Origin: an uncultured Bacteroidales bacterium | GTDB taxonomy: Bacteria; Bacteroidota; Bacteroidia; Bacteroidales; F082 | Assembly (NCBI GenBank): GCA_905233685.1 | Contig: CAJOEZ010000029.1 | Coordinates: 1-54,536, forward strand | Length of the DNA stretch: 54,536 nucleotides | Direction: 5' to 3' | Part shown: positions 16,131 to 25,427 of the stretch, in pieces | Layout: the number at the start of each line of letters is the position of its first letter | How positions within the stretch are numbered: position 1 is the stretch's first letter | Translations under genes and position numbers: made by a program | The notes under the pieces: generated by a model | What the model saw: the letters and a program-made list of their open reading frames with translations, nothing else | The model's database searches: none | What the model was told of the DNA's origin: nothing

Positions 16131-17383
16131 TATTTTCCGAACTTTTCCGCCAAGGCCTTGAACTTCCGTCCGCGCTCCTCAAAATTCTTGTATTGGTCGT
16201 AGCTGGAAGCGGCAGGCGACAACAGACAAACGTCGCCAGGTTTGGCGTGAGCAGTAATGTAAGTGAAAGCTTCTTCCATTGTGGGATAATAGAACCGTCC
16301 CGAAACGCCACCCAACATAACCATCATCCGTTCCCCAGCTTTTCCCGTGAACAACAAATGTGGTACAGGATGGGCTTTCAGATAGTCGACCAAGGGCTGA
16401 TAGTCAATGCCACGGTCGAAGCCGCCAAGGAGAAGGAAATCAACACGTTTCAAGGCTTGACAAGCAGCGATAGCAGCCTGAGGAATGGTCGAGATGCTAT
16501 CGTTCACGAAAACAACGCCACCAAAGGTGCCGACGGGTTCCAAACGATGCTCCAAGGGCTTGAAGGTGTAAAGATATGGAATAAGTTCCCGATAATCAAC
16601 GCCATAAGCATCGCAAGCCAACAACGCGGCTTTGATGTTTTGATAATTGTGCTCGCCTTTTAGCGGTAAGGCCGTAGGATCGATTTCGTCGTCGAAATCA
16701 AACAAGGAAAAGACCTTGCTGTTGACAAACAAATCCAAAGTGTCGTTCAGCAAGGAGTCGTGAATGACAGCCGTGTCGTGCTCACCCATGAAGCGCAACA
16801 GGTTGAATTTCGCCGACTTATAGCGTTCAAAAGTGCCGAAATGGTCGAGATGCTCTTCAAACACATTAAGCAGCACGCCCACGTGCGGACTGTTGTGCAC
16901 ATATTCCAACTGGTGTGCCGAAAGCTCGTAAACCACAATAGAATCGGGGTTGATTTCCTCCATGATGTCGAAACATGGAATGCCGATGTTGCCCGTGAGG
17001 ATGGCATCGCGGCCCGAAGACTTCAGCAGATGGTAAATCAAGCTTGTTGTTGTGCTTTTGCCTTTAGTGCCAGAAATACCAATGGTTTGACTGTGGAACT
17101 GGCTGAGAAACAAGTCGGTCTGCGAGGTGATTTCCCCCCCCTTCGTGTCGAAATCCTTAAGGGAAATGCCCGGCGTCTTGATGACGATGTCATAGTCGTT
17201 CATCGCCTCAAGATACTGGTTCCCAGAATATTTTACGCCATCCATTGCGTTTTTGTCGGCCACCGCGACTACGGCATTGGGCAGATACTTTTGTACAAAA
17301 TGTAACGACGACCTTCCCTCGCGCCCGAAGCCGAGAATAAGGATGCGCTTGCCACGCAATCGGTTGAGTATCAAGTCAAACAT
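16130..17383 (-). CDS. murD2: MurD-type ligase, probably UDP-MurNAc-L-Ala:L-Glu ligase (MurD2)
   Basis: 417 residues with Mur ligase architecture: N-terminal Rossmann GFGREGRSS, central ATP site GISGTKGKSTTTSL about residues 105-118, VYELSAHQLEY, FEEHLDHFGT, and a C-terminal domain with EHRLEPVG and DSISTIPQAA. On sequence alone it could be ordinary MurD. The neighbour decides: its start overlaps by 8 bases the stop of a MurL-like gene. In Xanthomonas, MurD2 adds L-Glu rather than D-Glu and MurL then epimerises it. The gene lies outside a division/cell-wall cluster, as expected for the alternative route. Substrate choice is inference. Confidence 0.8.
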   Translation of the reverse strand: MFDLILNRLRGKRILILGFGREGRSSLHFVQKYLPNAVVAVADKNAMDGVKYSGNQYLEAMNDYDIVIKTPGISLKDFDTKGGEITSQTDLFLSQFHSQTIGISGTKGKSTTTSLIYHLLKSSGRDAILTGNIGIPCFDIMEEINPDSIVVYELSAHQLEYVHNSPHVGVLLNVFEEHLDHFGTFERYKSAKFNLLRFMGEHDTAVIHDSLLNDTLDLFVNSKVFSLFDFDDEIDPTALPLKGEHNYQNIKAALLACDAYGVDYRELIPYLYTFKPLEHRLEPVGTFGGVVFVNDSISTIPQAAIAACQALKRVDFLLLGGFDRGIDYQPLVDYLKAHPVPHLLFTGKAGERMMVMLGGVSGRFYYPTMEEAFTYITAHAKPGDVCLLSPAASSYDQYKNFEERGRKFKALAEKFGK

Positions 17384-18749
17384 GGAGGCGGGATTTTAGA
17401 ATATGTTCAAACTTTTCGGGCAGGAAATGGTCGTTGTTGAAGCGGTTGAGAATTTCTTCTACGGTCGGTCCTTCGCGTCCTTCGACAGGCTCAGGAACCA
17501 GCTCAGGGGCCTCAGAAGTTGCGTTCATGCAAGCCCTTACCTCCTCCACCGTCCCGACGCACTCGAACGGCTTGACGGGAGCCGTGCCGTTGAGCTCCTC
17601 GAAAATGGGACGAAGGCTCTCATCGGCCATCAAATCCTTGCCGAAAATGGCCGTCAGTTTCTCGCGCGAGAGGAAAGGCGAAAGGATAATCCAGGTGAAC
17701 AGGCACTTGGGGCAATGGCCGCACCAGGAATCCGTCTTGCTGCCCACGTTGCAGCTGCGGAACACAGAATGATAGGCCTCGCATTGTGAAAACAGCTTGG
17801 CAATCTGCAATTCACTCAACGGGCGCAAAAAACTGAAATACTGCACGTTGTCACTCAAATTCTCGGCCACATATTTTCTGAAATCACGCTCAAATTCGAT
17901 GGACTTGCTATATTGGTGGTTGATATTTGTGCCAGGCACGGTAGCCTCGTTCGCGCTGTTTTCATTCGATAAGGCGATGTATTTTGAACGGCTCCCGAAG
18001 GCCATCAAAACGCTGATAAAGGCCAATAACGCCGAGAACGGCGTATGTCCGTTCAAATAGCCTTCCGCATTGAGTTTCAGCATGGTTGAGTCAAGCGTGC
18101 GGTTAATGACGACAAAGTCGTTTTCGCCGTAGCCTGCCGTTTTCACGCAATTCAACGTCGCACCACGCGGATTCACAATAAGCGGAATGACAGGCATTTC
18201 GCGACGTAGACATTCCAGCGTGACTACGGAGTCCTTGCCGCCACCGATGGGAACCAAGGTTTGCTCTTTAAACCATGCGCTGCCCATGTCATTCCAGCGT
18301 AGGGCGTGCAAGGGCATGGAATCTATGGGCAGCCCCGATTCAATCTCCATCAAATCCGCTTCCGAAACCGAAATACTATTCAAGTATAGAAACTCGCCCA
18401 AACCGTTGTAATACAGTTTTTTCCAGAAGGATTTCTGCGTTTCCGTCAAAGCAAAAGGCTTCACTACCACCCGTTTCGGGCAGGCGATTTTCCAATAGCT
18501 CACCAGCTCTGTCATGCCGATTTGGAAGGCCAAGACCTCCAACATTTCCGTCGGAATCGCGTCCCAATCGAAAAAAGGTCGTGCTGGGATTTCGAGTGTC
18601 GGGCGGAAAGTGTAGCGGTCGTCAAGACTGAAGTCAAAAGATAGGGACAGCTTGCCCTCGACCCGCGTCACCGTTTGTTTTACGAAGGTGAAGGTGGAAA
18701 ACTCGCGCCTCAAGGCGTCAAATTTGGCTTGGTTGTCAGTACGTTTCAA
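17376..18749 (-). CDS. murL: MurL-like UDP-MurNAc-L-Ala-L-Glu epimerase
   Basis: 457 residues. The hallmark is a PP-loop-like ATP motif VPIGGGKDSVVTLE near residue 170, followed by SNENSANEATVPG and a cysteine cluster in SWCGHCPKCLFTW near 350. This fits the MurL family, which epimerises the terminal L-Glu of the MurNAc dipeptide with ATP. The gene directly precedes and overlaps the MurD-type ligase. Residues about 417-427 (PELVPEPVEGR) look like an in-frame insertion and are encoded by a short dispersed repeat (17479-17499). A minus-strand -7 box TATTTTTG lies at 18776-18769. Confidence 0.8.
   Translation of the reverse strand: MKRTDNQAKFDALRREFSTFTFVKQTVTRVEGKLSLSFDFSLDDRYTFRPTLEIPARPFFDWDAIPTEMLEVLAFQIGMTELVSYWKIACPKRVVVKPFALTETQKSFWKKLYYNGLGEFLYLNSISVSEADLMEIESGLPIDSMPLHALRWNDMGSAWFKEQTLVPIGGGKDSVVTLECLRREMPVIPLIVNPRGATLNCVKTAGYGENDFVVINRTLDSTMLKLNAEGYLNGHTPFSALLAFISVLMAFGSRSKYIALSNENSANEATVPGTNINHQYSKSIEFERDFRKYVAENLSDNVQYFSFLRPLSELQIAKLFSQCEAYHSVFRSCNVGSKTDSWCGHCPKCLFTWIILSPFLSREKLTAIFGKDLMADESLRPIFEELNGTAPVKPFECVGTVEEVRACMNATSEAPELVPEPVEGREGPTVEEILNRFNNDHFLPEKFEHILKSRLHV
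17479..17499. repeat. TTCGACAGGCTCAGG dispersed repeat inside murL
   Basis: CCTTCGACAGGCTCAGGAAC matches a short repeat also seen, in diverged form, at 39638-39657 and 42265-42283, each time inside a coding sequence and in frame. Confidence 0.55.
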
Positions 18750-18820
18750 AATATTGCAATTTAAGGCACAAAAATAAGAAAACTGGCGTGAATATCGGAC
18801 AAAAAGTCTATTTTTGCGCT

Positions 18821-19411
18821 ATGGATTTAGGAGAACAATTCAAAATACACACAAACAGCCTCGATCCGAAAGCAGGTAACATCCTGATTTCCGAGCCGTT
18901 AATGAACGATTTCCACTTCGGCCGGTCTGTGGTGCTGCTCATTGACCATGAGGAGAGCGAAGGCACTTTCGGCGTCATCATCAATAAGACGCTGAACGTG
19001 AGCGTGAACCATGTAGTCGATGAATTCCCTGATTTTGAGGCACCTGTGTATTTGGGCGGACCCGTTGCCGACAACCAGCTTTTCTTTATCCACACCTTGG
19101 GCCCGCTGATTCCCGACTCCGACCCCATCATGGAAGGTTTGTATTGGGGTGGCGATTCAGAAACGCTACAAACCTTGATTTCCACTGGAATAGCCAACGA
19201 AAGCAACACCCGATTCTATTTGGGCTATGCCGGTTGGGACGCAGGCCAATTGGTCACGGAACTGGTCAGAAATTCATGGCTGATTAGTGACATCAGCGTG
19301 AAACAGTTTTTCAGTGTCCAGCCTGAAAGGATGTGGCAAACCTTTGTGAACCAGATGGGTAGCCCATACGAGATGTGGAGGCGATTCCCTAAAAATCCCG
19401 AGGACAATTGA
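18821..19411 (+). CDS. yqgE: YqgE/AlgH family protein
   Basis: 196 residues from the ATG at 18821. Family blocks are GNILISEPLMND, GRSVVLLIDHEESEGTFGVIINK, VYLGGPV and FYLGYAGWDAGQL. The family (UPF0301) has no firmly established biochemical role. A longer frame opens at 18788 but that stretch contains the promoter. The -7 box TATTTTTG at 18809-18816 ends only 4 bases before the ATG, which would give a leaderless or nearly leaderless mRNA. Confidence 0.9.
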   Translation: MDLGEQFKIHTNSLDPKAGNILISEPLMNDFHFGRSVVLLIDHEESEGTFGVIINKTLNVSVNHVVDEFPDFEAPVYLGGPVADNQLFFIHTLGPLIPDSDPIMEGLYWGGDSETLQTLISTGIANESNTRFYLGYAGWDAGQLVTELVRNSWLISDISVKQFFSVQPERMWQTFVNQMGSPYEMWRRFPKNPEDN

Positions 19412-19424
19412 GCCTTGTACATTC

Positions 19425-19458
19425 AAAAAAATCCCCCAAGAATCTTGGAGGATTTTTT
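19425..19458. terminator. bidirectional terminator between yqgE and hppA
   Basis: AATCCCCCAAGA pairs with TCTTGGAGGATT around an ATC-type loop, flanked by A tract on the left and T tract on the right, so it can serve both convergent genes. Confidence 0.85.
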
Positions 19459-19477
19459 CGGTCAATAGCTTAAACCA

Positions 19478-21697
19478 TTACAGCAAGTGGCAAGTAACGG
19501 TCAAACCGGCCATCACGATGCTCACCATGCTCATCAGCTTGATGAGGATGTTCAGCGAAGGTCCGCTGGTGTCCTTGAACGGGTCACCGACAGTGTCGCC
19601 AACGACGGTAGCCTTGTGGTTCTCAGAGCCTTTGCCACCGAAGTTACCTTCCTCGACATACTTCTTGGCATTGTCCCAAGCACCGCCCGAGTTAGCCATG
19701 AAGACAGCCAACACGAAGCCCGTGGCGAGGCCGCCGATCAGCAAGCCCATCACGCCGGGAACGCCAAGGATGACGCCCGTCAGAATCGGGACGAGGATGG
19801 CGAGGATGGAAGGCACCAGCATTTCGTGCTGGGCACCCTTCGTGGAGATGGCCACGCAACGCTCGTAGTCGGGTTCGGCCTTGCCTTCAAGAATACCAGG
19901 AATGGTGCTGAACTGACGGCGGACTTCCTCCACCATCTTCTGGGCCGCACGACCCACGGCGTTCATCGTCATGCCGCAGAACACGAAGGCCATCATGGCA
20001 CCGATGAACACACCGACGAGAACGACAGGGTTCATCAGATTGACGTTATAAGCGTTCATGAAGTCCACCAAAGTGGCTTTGGCGGCTTCAACACCGTTGG
20101 GCAGGTCTTGTCCAATACGCACCAAGGCAATCTTGATTTCCTCAACGTAAGAGGCCAACAGAGCCAAGGCCGTCAAAGCGGCAGAACCAATAGCGAAGCC
20201 CTTACCCGTAGCAGCAGTGGTGTTGCCAAGAGCGTCGAGAGCATCAGTGCGCTTGCGCACTTCAGGTTCAAGGCCGCTCATTTCAGCGTTACCACCGGCA
20301 TTGTCGGCAATAGGACCGTAAGCGTCAGTAGCCAAAGTGATGCCCAGAGTGGAGAGCATACCCACAGCGGCGATACCGATGCCGTAAAGACCTCTCGACA
20401 GGTTGGCAGCAGTGAAAGCGATATTGAAACCGTTGGCGCAGAGGTAAGCCAAAACGATGGCCACGCCCACGGTAACAACCGGGATGGCCGTCGAGAGCAT
20501 ACCCAAGCCCAAACCAGAGATGATGACCGTAGCAGGGCCGGTCTTCGAGCTTTCAGCCACCTTTTGCGTGGGCTTGTAGCTCTGAGAAGTGTAGTATTCA
20601 GTAGCTTTACCAATAATCACACCAGCCAGCAAACCGACCACCACCGAGAGTGAAGTCTGCCACCACATATTGGCCAGGTCACCTGTTTCCTTACCGAAGA
20701 GGAAATACATGATGCCGAAAGTGGCCACGGCGATGAGCACGGCGGCGGCGTTGGTGCCACGGCTCAATGCACGGAGAAGTTCTTTCATACCAGCGTCTTC
20801 CTTGGTCTTCACGAGGAAGATACCAATGATGGACAGCAGCACGCCCACAGCGGCAATCAACATGGGGGCGAGCACAGCCTTGAACTGCAAGCCTTCGACG
20901 GCTGCGGTGGCAAATGCCGAAGCGCCCAAAGCCATGGTAGCCAGGATAGAACCGGCGTAGGACTCGTAAAGGTCGGCACCCATACCGGCCACGTCACCGA
21001 CGTTGTCACCGACGTTGTCAGCAATGGTAGCGGGGTTGCGCGGGTCGTCTTCGGGGATGTTGTACTCGGTCTTACCGACGAGGTCAGCACCGACGTCAGC
21101 GGCCTTGGTGTAGATACCGCCACCCACACGAGCAAACAAAGCCTGCGTAGAAGCACCCATGCCGAAGGTCAGCATGGTGGTGGTGATGGTGATGAGGTCG
21201 TTCTCAGCTCCAACAGCCTCAAGCAAACCTGTGCCATTCAACACGAGGAACCACACGGAAACGTCCAACAGGGCGAGGCCCACCACGACGAGACCCATGA
21301 CAGCGCCCGAGCGGAAGGCTACTTGCAGGCCACTATTGAGTGACTTGCGGGCGGCATTGGCTGTACGCGCCGAGGCATAGGTGGCCGTCTTCATGCCGAA
21401 GAAGCCCGCCAAGCCTGAGAAGAAACCGCCCGTTAGGAAGGCAAACCACACGATGCCGTTCTGCAATTTGAAGTAGGCCATGATGCCGAAAATGGCTGCC
21501 AAGACGGCGAACACGATGATCACCACCTTGTACTGCTGCTTCAAGTAAGCCATGGCTCCCTTACGGACATACGCAGCGATTTTCTTCATCAAGTCCGTAC
21601 CTTCGTCTTCCTTCATCATCTGTTTGTAGAAGATGAAAGCAAATGTCAGCGCCAAGATAGAGGCAGCTAACACGATGTAAACAATACTGTTACTCAT
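19478..21697 (-). CDS. hppA: membrane-bound K+-dependent ion-pumping pyrophosphatase
   Basis: 739 residues and about 16 membrane segments. It couples pyrophosphate hydrolysis to Na+ and/or H+ export. Signature GGIYTKAADVGADLVGK is at about 190-206 and DNVGDNVGDVAGMGADL follows; the C-terminal acidic metal sites NSGGAWDN and GDTVGDPFKDTSGPS are intact. The segment GNTTAATGKG has Ala where K+-independent enzymes have Lys, so the enzyme should need K+ and belongs to the group that includes Na+ pumps. The coupling ion itself cannot be read from this. Monocistronic. Confidence 0.93.
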   Translation of the reverse strand: MSNSIVYIVLAASILALTFAFIFYKQMMKEDEGTDLMKKIAAYVRKGAMAYLKQQYKVVIIVFAVLAAIFGIMAYFKLQNGIVWFAFLTGGFFSGLAGFFGMKTATYASARTANAARKSLNSGLQVAFRSGAVMGLVVVGLALLDVSVWFLVLNGTGLLEAVGAENDLITITTTMLTFGMGASTQALFARVGGGIYTKAADVGADLVGKTEYNIPEDDPRNPATIADNVGDNVGDVAGMGADLYESYAGSILATMALGASAFATAAVEGLQFKAVLAPMLIAAVGVLLSIIGIFLVKTKEDAGMKELLRALSRGTNAAAVLIAVATFGIMYFLFGKETGDLANMWWQTSLSVVVGLLAGVIIGKATEYYTSQSYKPTQKVAESSKTGPATVIISGLGLGMLSTAIPVVTVGVAIVLAYLCANGFNIAFTAANLSRGLYGIGIAAVGMLSTLGITLATDAYGPIADNAGGNAEMSGLEPEVRKRTDALDALGNTTAATGKGFAIGSAALTALALLASYVEEIKIALVRIGQDLPNGVEAAKATLVDFMNAYNVNLMNPVVLVGVFIGAMMAFVFCGMTMNAVGRAAQKMVEEVRRQFSTIPGILEGKAEPDYERCVAISTKGAQHEMLVPSILAILVPILTGVILGVPGVMGLLIGGLATGFVLAVFMANSGGAWDNAKKYVEEGNFGGKGSENHKATVVGDTVGDPFKDTSGPSLNILIKLMSMVSIVMAGLTVTCHLL

Positions 21698-21822
21698 AGG
21701 ATTATAATTTGGTTAAACATAAATTGTCTCCAAAAATCAGCAGTTTTGAGCGGACAAAGTTAATAACAAATTGGCTCGATAAAAAAACTTTTTTTGCAGA
21801 AATTTTCATCGGAGCAACTTTT

Positions 21823-21854
21823 TTTGCCGATTTCAGAAAAAGTCCTTACTTTTG
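21823..21854 (+). promoter_or_regulatory. promoter of the BFN-domain gene
   Basis: TTTG at 21823-21826, 20 bases, TACTTTTG at 21847-21854; it leaves a leader of about 90 bases before the ATG at 21951. Confidence 0.75.
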
Positions 21855-21950
21855 ACGATTGAAGGAAGAAGGTTTTGTTCCGAAATAGTGGCCTAATAAT
21901 CAATTTTTTAGGCAAATCTCAGTGGTCAAGACCTCGCAAAACGGACAAAA

Positions 21951-22538
21951 ATGAACAAAGTCAGACTGGAAATCATCGGATTGTCGTACAGCGAATCCTC
22001 AACGGGCGCCTATGTACTGGTTTTGGGCGACAAGAACTCGCAGCGCCGCCTGCCCATCGTCATCGGAAACGCTGAGGCTCAAGCCATTGCCGTGGGCATC
22101 GAGCGTCAACCGAACAGCCGTCCCCTCACCCACGACCTGCTGCTGAAATTCGCCAACACGTTCCATGTCAGCATTTTGGAGGTGGTCATCAACCGCTTCC
22201 GCGACGGCGTGTTCTACGCCATGTTGGTCTGCCAGCAAGGCGACGACATCGTCATGGTCGATGCACGGCCATCGGATGCCATCGCCCTCGCCGTGAGAAT
22301 CGGCTGCGAGATTTACGCCTACGAGACCGTAATGGACGAAGCGGGCATCATCATGGACGACATGGAGGACGAAGAAACCGCGTCCGATGCGGAAACCTAT
22401 ATTAATAAGGTGGAAGGCCAGCCCGACCTCGACCTGCTCACCGTCGGCGAGTTGGAAGACCTGCTGCAAGAGGCCATCGACAACGAGGACTACCAGAAAG
22501 CGGCGTTGATTAGAGATGAAATAAATGGAAGAAAATAA
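21951..22538 (+). CDS. bifunctional nuclease (BFN/DUF151) domain protein with UvrB/C-type motif
   Basis: 195 residues. The BFN domain covers about residues 1-135: SSTGAYVLVLGD, RRLPIVIGNAEAQAI, RPLTHDLLLKF and VDARPSDAIALAVR. A C-terminal helical hairpin LEDLLQEAIDNEDYQKAALI resembles the UVR motif of UvrB/UvrC. BFN proteins in plants have been reported to have RNase and DNase activity; the bacterial role is unclear. The domain pair is common in Bacteroidetes. A palindromic repeat follows the stop. Confidence 0.85.
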   Translation: MNKVRLEIIGLSYSESSTGAYVLVLGDKNSQRRLPIVIGNAEAQAIAVGIERQPNSRPLTHDLLLKFANTFHVSILEVVINRFRDGVFYAMLVCQQGDDIVMVDARPSDAIALAVRIGCEIYAYETVMDEAGIIMDDMEDEETASDAETYINKVEGQPDLDLLTVGELEDLLQEAIDNEDYQKAALIRDEINGRK

Positions 22539-22540
22539 TG

Positions 22541-22660
22541 CTTCTGGCCATTGGCTTCTGGCTTCTGGCAGCTACCGACATTGAGGAGATTGCGGATCAA
22601 GTCCGCAATGACGCGCTCGGTTGAAGCTGCCAGTAGCCAAGAGCCAAAAGCCAGTAGCCC
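22541..22660. repeat. compound palindrome built from TTCTGGC units
   Basis: The left arm (22541-22574) iterates GGCTTCTGGCTTCTGGC; the right arm (22625-22660) carries the complement as AGCTGCCAGTAGCC and AAAAGCCAGTAGCC. Between them is a separate perfect palindrome, ATTGCGGA (22589-22596), five bases, TCCGCAAT (22602-22609). No gene lies in the 158 bases between the BFN gene and the transporter. Confidence 0.75.
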
Positions 22661-22696
22661 AATACAAGAAACAATAATACTAAAACAACAAATACA

Positions 22697-23995
22697 ATGA
22701 AATCAATCAAATTCAGGCTTATCGTGATGAACTTCCTCATCTTTGCTGTGTGGGGAGCTTATCTTTGTTCATTGGGAATCTATCTTGGCCGCATCGGCAT
22801 GGGATCTCACATTGGCAGATTCTTCGCCATCCAAGGCATCGTTTCACTTTTCATGCCCGCCTTGATGGGCATCGTGGCCGACCGCTGGATTCCAGCACAG
22901 AAGCTGCTGGGCATCTGCCATTTTCTTGCCGCCGTCTTCATGGCCTTGGCGGGTTATATGGGCATGAAATACGGCTCTGCAGTAACCTTCCATCAACTGT
23001 TTCCATTCTACGCCATCAGCGTAGCTTTCTTCATGCCGACCATTGCCTTGGGCAACTCCGTATCGTACAACGCCTTAACGCAAGCAGGACTCGATACAGT
23101 GAAGGCTTTCCCTCCTATCCGCGTGTTCGGCACCATCGGTTTCATCCTATCCATGTGGATTGTGAACTTCACGGGATTTAAAAACGGCTACGAGCAATTG
23201 TTTGTCTCGGCCGCTTGGGGACTCATCTTGGCCATCTATGCTTTCACCCTGCCCAACTGCCCTGTCAACAAGAACGTGGGAAGCAAGTCGTTTGTCGACA
23301 CCTTTGGCCTGCGTGCGTTCACGTTGTTCAAAGAATCGCGCATGGCCATTTTCTTCATCTTCTCATTCCTTTTAGGCATGTGTCTGCAAGTGACCAACGG
23401 CTTTGCCACGCCTTTCCTCGATGCCTTTGGCAAGTCTCCTGAATACGCCAACGCCTTCGCAGTGAAGCATAACGTGTTCCTGTCGTCCATCTCGCAAGTG
23501 TCTGAAACCTTGTGCATCTTGCTCATTCCCTTCTTCCTCAAGAGGTTTGGCATCAAGAAAGTCATGCTCATTGCCTTCGGCGCATGGGCTTTGCGTTTCT
23601 TCTTCCTCGGCGCCGGAAGCCCGACAGGTTTTGGCCTCGTGCTCTTTATTCTCTCCATGATTGTCTACGGTGTGGCCTTCGATTTCTTCAACATCAGCGG
23701 TTCGCTTTTCGTAGACCGGAACACCGACGAGAAGATCCGTAGCAGCGCACAAGGCGTATTCATGATGATGACCAACGGCCTCGGCGCCACTATAGGCTCA
23801 TACTGCGCCCAAGCTGTCGTCAACCACTTCACCAAAGTGCGTGGTCCGCAAGGCACCCTCATTGACAATCCTGTATTTGAAGAGCTCATGGCTGGCTGGT
23901 CGTCAGCTTGGTATGTGTTTGCCGCATTTGCCCTCGTCATCGGAATTCTGTTCGCCATCCTGTTCAAATACAAACACACCCCAGAAAAACAATGA
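22697..23995 (+). CDS. MFS nucleoside transporter (NupG/XapB-like)
   Basis: 432 residues with 12 membrane segments. The N-terminal [20 protein letters not shown], the GIVADRWI loop after helix 2, and [13 protein letters not shown] fit the nucleoside:H+ symporter family. The C-terminal half shows [20 protein letters not shown]. It forms a unit with thyA (ATGA overlap) and folA, so the genes for nucleoside uptake, dTMP synthesis and folate recycling lie together. The exact nucleoside is unknown. Confidence 0.87.
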   Translation: MKSIKFRLIVMNFLIFAVWGAYLCSLGIYLGRIGMGSHIGRFFAIQGIVSLFMPALMGIVADRWIPAQKLLGICHFLAAVFMALAGYMGMKYGSAVTFHQLFPFYAISVAFFMPTIALGNSVSYNALTQAGLDTVKAFPPIRVFGTIGFILSMWIVNFTGFKNGYEQLFVSAAWGLILAIYAFTLPNCPVNKNVGSKSFVDTFGLRAFTLFKESRMAIFFIFSFLLGMCLQVTNGFATPFLDAFGKSPEYANAFAVKHNVFLSSISQVSETLCILLIPFFLKRFGIKKVMLIAFGAWALRFFFLGAGSPTGFGLVLFILSMIVYGVAFDFFNISGSLFVDRNTDEKIRSSAQGVFMMMTNGLGATIGSYCAQAVVNHFTKVRGPQGTLIDNPVFEELMAGWSSAWYVFAAFALVIGILFAILFKYKHTPEKQ

Positions 23996-24819
23996 AGCAA
24001 TACCTCGACCTGCTCCAGCATATCCTCGACCATGGCCACCAGAAAGGCGACCGAACCGGCACCGGCACCATCAGTGTGTTCGGCTACCAGATGCGTTTCG
24101 ACCTCTCTGAAGGCTTTCCGTTGGTCACGACGAAAAAGGTGCACCTGAAAAGCATCATTTACGAGCTGCTTTGGCTGCTGAAGGGCGACACCAACATCCA
24201 GTACCTGCACGACCACAAAGTCACGATTTGGGATGAGTGGGCCGACCCCAACGGTGACCTCGGGCCTGTTTATGGTGCCCAATGGCGCAACTGGAACAAC
24301 GAGGGCATCGACCAAATCAAGCAGGTGGTGAAGAGCATCAAGGAGAACCCGAACAGCCGCCGCCACATTGTAACCGCCTGGAATCCAAGTGTCTTGCCCG
24401 ACGAGCATGAGAAAAACTTCGCCGCCAATGTGGCCGCAGGCAAGGCCGCACTCCCTCCCTGCCACTGTTTCTTCCAGTTTTACGTTGCCGACGGCAAGCT
24501 CTCGTGCCAGCTCTACCAACGCAGCGCGGATGTGTTTCTCGGCGTGCCATTCAACATTGCTTCCTACGCCTTGCTGACCATGATGATGGCACAGGTGTGC
24601 GGCCTGCAACCCGGCGACTTCGTCCACACCTTTGGCGACGTGCACATCTACAACAACCTCATCGAGCAGGTGAAACTGCAACTCTCGCGCACACCGCGAC
24701 CGGTGCCCACCATGAAATTGAATCCTGAGGTAAAAGACATCTTCGGATTTGAATATGAGGATTTTACCTTGGAGAATTACGACCCTTGGCCGGCGATTAA
24801 AGGGGAGGTTTCGGTATAG
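23992..24819 (+). CDS. thyA: thymidylate synthase
   Basis: 275 residues from the ATG at 23992, which overlaps the transporter stop. It methylates dUMP to dTMP with methylene-tetrahydrofolate. Seen: [46 protein letters not shown], catalytic Cys in [31 protein letters not shown] and the C-terminal [13 protein letters not shown]. It is about 11 residues longer than the E. coli enzyme, with the extra residues just before the catalytic Cys ([15 protein letters not shown]), a common variant. Confidence 0.95.
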   Translation: MKQYLDLLQHILDHGHQKGDRTGTGTISVFGYQMRFDLSEGFPLVTTKKVHLKSIIYELLWLLKGDTNIQYLHDHKVTIWDEWADPNGDLGPVYGAQWRNWNNEGIDQIKQVVKSIKENPNSRRHIVTAWNPSVLPDEHEKNFAANVAAGKAALPPCHCFFQFYVADGKLSCQLYQRSADVFLGVPFNIASYALLTMMMAQVCGLQPGDFVHTFGDVHIYNNLIEQVKLQLSRTPRPVPTMKLNPEVKDIFGFEYEDFTLENYDPWPAIKGEVSV

Positions 24820-24821
24820 GT

Positions 24822-24900
24822 GTAGGGGCAGACCCATGTGTCTGCCCAAAACAAGATAGACAAACCATAAATCAGGGCAGACACGCAGGTCTGCCCCTAC
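24822..24900. repeat. GGGCAGAC/GTCTGCCC double hairpin repeat between thyA and folA
   Basis: Two 26-base arms, 24822-24847 and 24875-24900, are inverted copies of each other with three differences. Each arm is itself a hairpin, GGGCAGAC, six bases, GTCTGCCC. Both outer ends are GTAGGGG/CCCCTAC. The pattern is that of REP/BIME-like elements. Confidence 0.85.
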
Positions 24901-24917
24901 GACAAACGAAAAATGAC

Positions 24918-25415
24918 ATGACAATATCAATTATTGTGGCTATGGCCGAAAACCGCGCCATCGGGCGGAACGGCGACCTCATCTGGCACAATTCGCGCGA
25001 CCTGAAACAATTCAAGAAGATTACTTCGGGGCATACCGTCATCATGGGCTACAAGACCTACCTCTCGCTGCCCGGACAACGCGCCTTGCCCAACCGCCGC
25101 AACCTCATCCTCTCCTCGCGCTTGGACGAGGCTCCAGAAGGCTTCGAGCTGGTTTCGTCCATCCCGCAAGCTTTGGAGGCGGTGAAGGATGAGGAAGAGG
25201 TTTTCGTCATCGGTGGCGGTATGGTCTATGAGCAGTTCCTCCCTTACGCCGACCGCCTCCATCTTACCCGCATCGGCAAGAGCTTCGCGGCCGACACTTA
25301 TTTCCCTTACATCAATTTTGAGGAATGGGATTTGGTTGATTTAGAGGTCATTGACGACGACCCACAAGTGGATTACACCTACCGATTCGAAGTGTGGGAA
25401 CGCAATGAGGCGTAA
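24918..25415 (+). CDS. folA: dihydrofolate reductase
   Basis: 165 residues. It regenerates tetrahydrofolate consumed by ThyA. Seen: IVAMAENRAIGRNGDLIW, the catalytic Asp in NSRDLKQFKKIT, VIMGYKTYLSLPG, NRRNLILSSR, VIGGGMVYEQFLP and HLTRIGKSFAADTYFP. It lies downstream of thyA, separated only by a palindromic repeat, and probably shares its transcript. Confidence 0.95.
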   Translation: MTISIIVAMAENRAIGRNGDLIWHNSRDLKQFKKITSGHTVIMGYKTYLSLPGQRALPNRRNLILSSRLDEAPEGFELVSSIPQALEAVKDEEEVFVIGGGMVYEQFLPYADRLHLTRIGKSFAADTYFPYINFEEWDLVDLEVIDDDPQVDYTYRFEVWERNEA

Positions 25416-25427
25416 TTGGACGAGCTC

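Noticed and set aside
19487..20653. 388-codon plus-strand frame opposite hppA
   Set aside because: Antisense to conserved pyrophosphatase motifs; His/Asp/Ala-rich composition.
22541..22660. Insertion sequence remnant
   Set aside because: No transposase coding sequence and no target-site duplication seen; the structure is an iterated-unit palindrome.
23665..24930. 421-codon minus-strand frame opposite thyA and the transporter
   Set aside because: Covers two well-supported plus-strand genes and has no recognisable motif.
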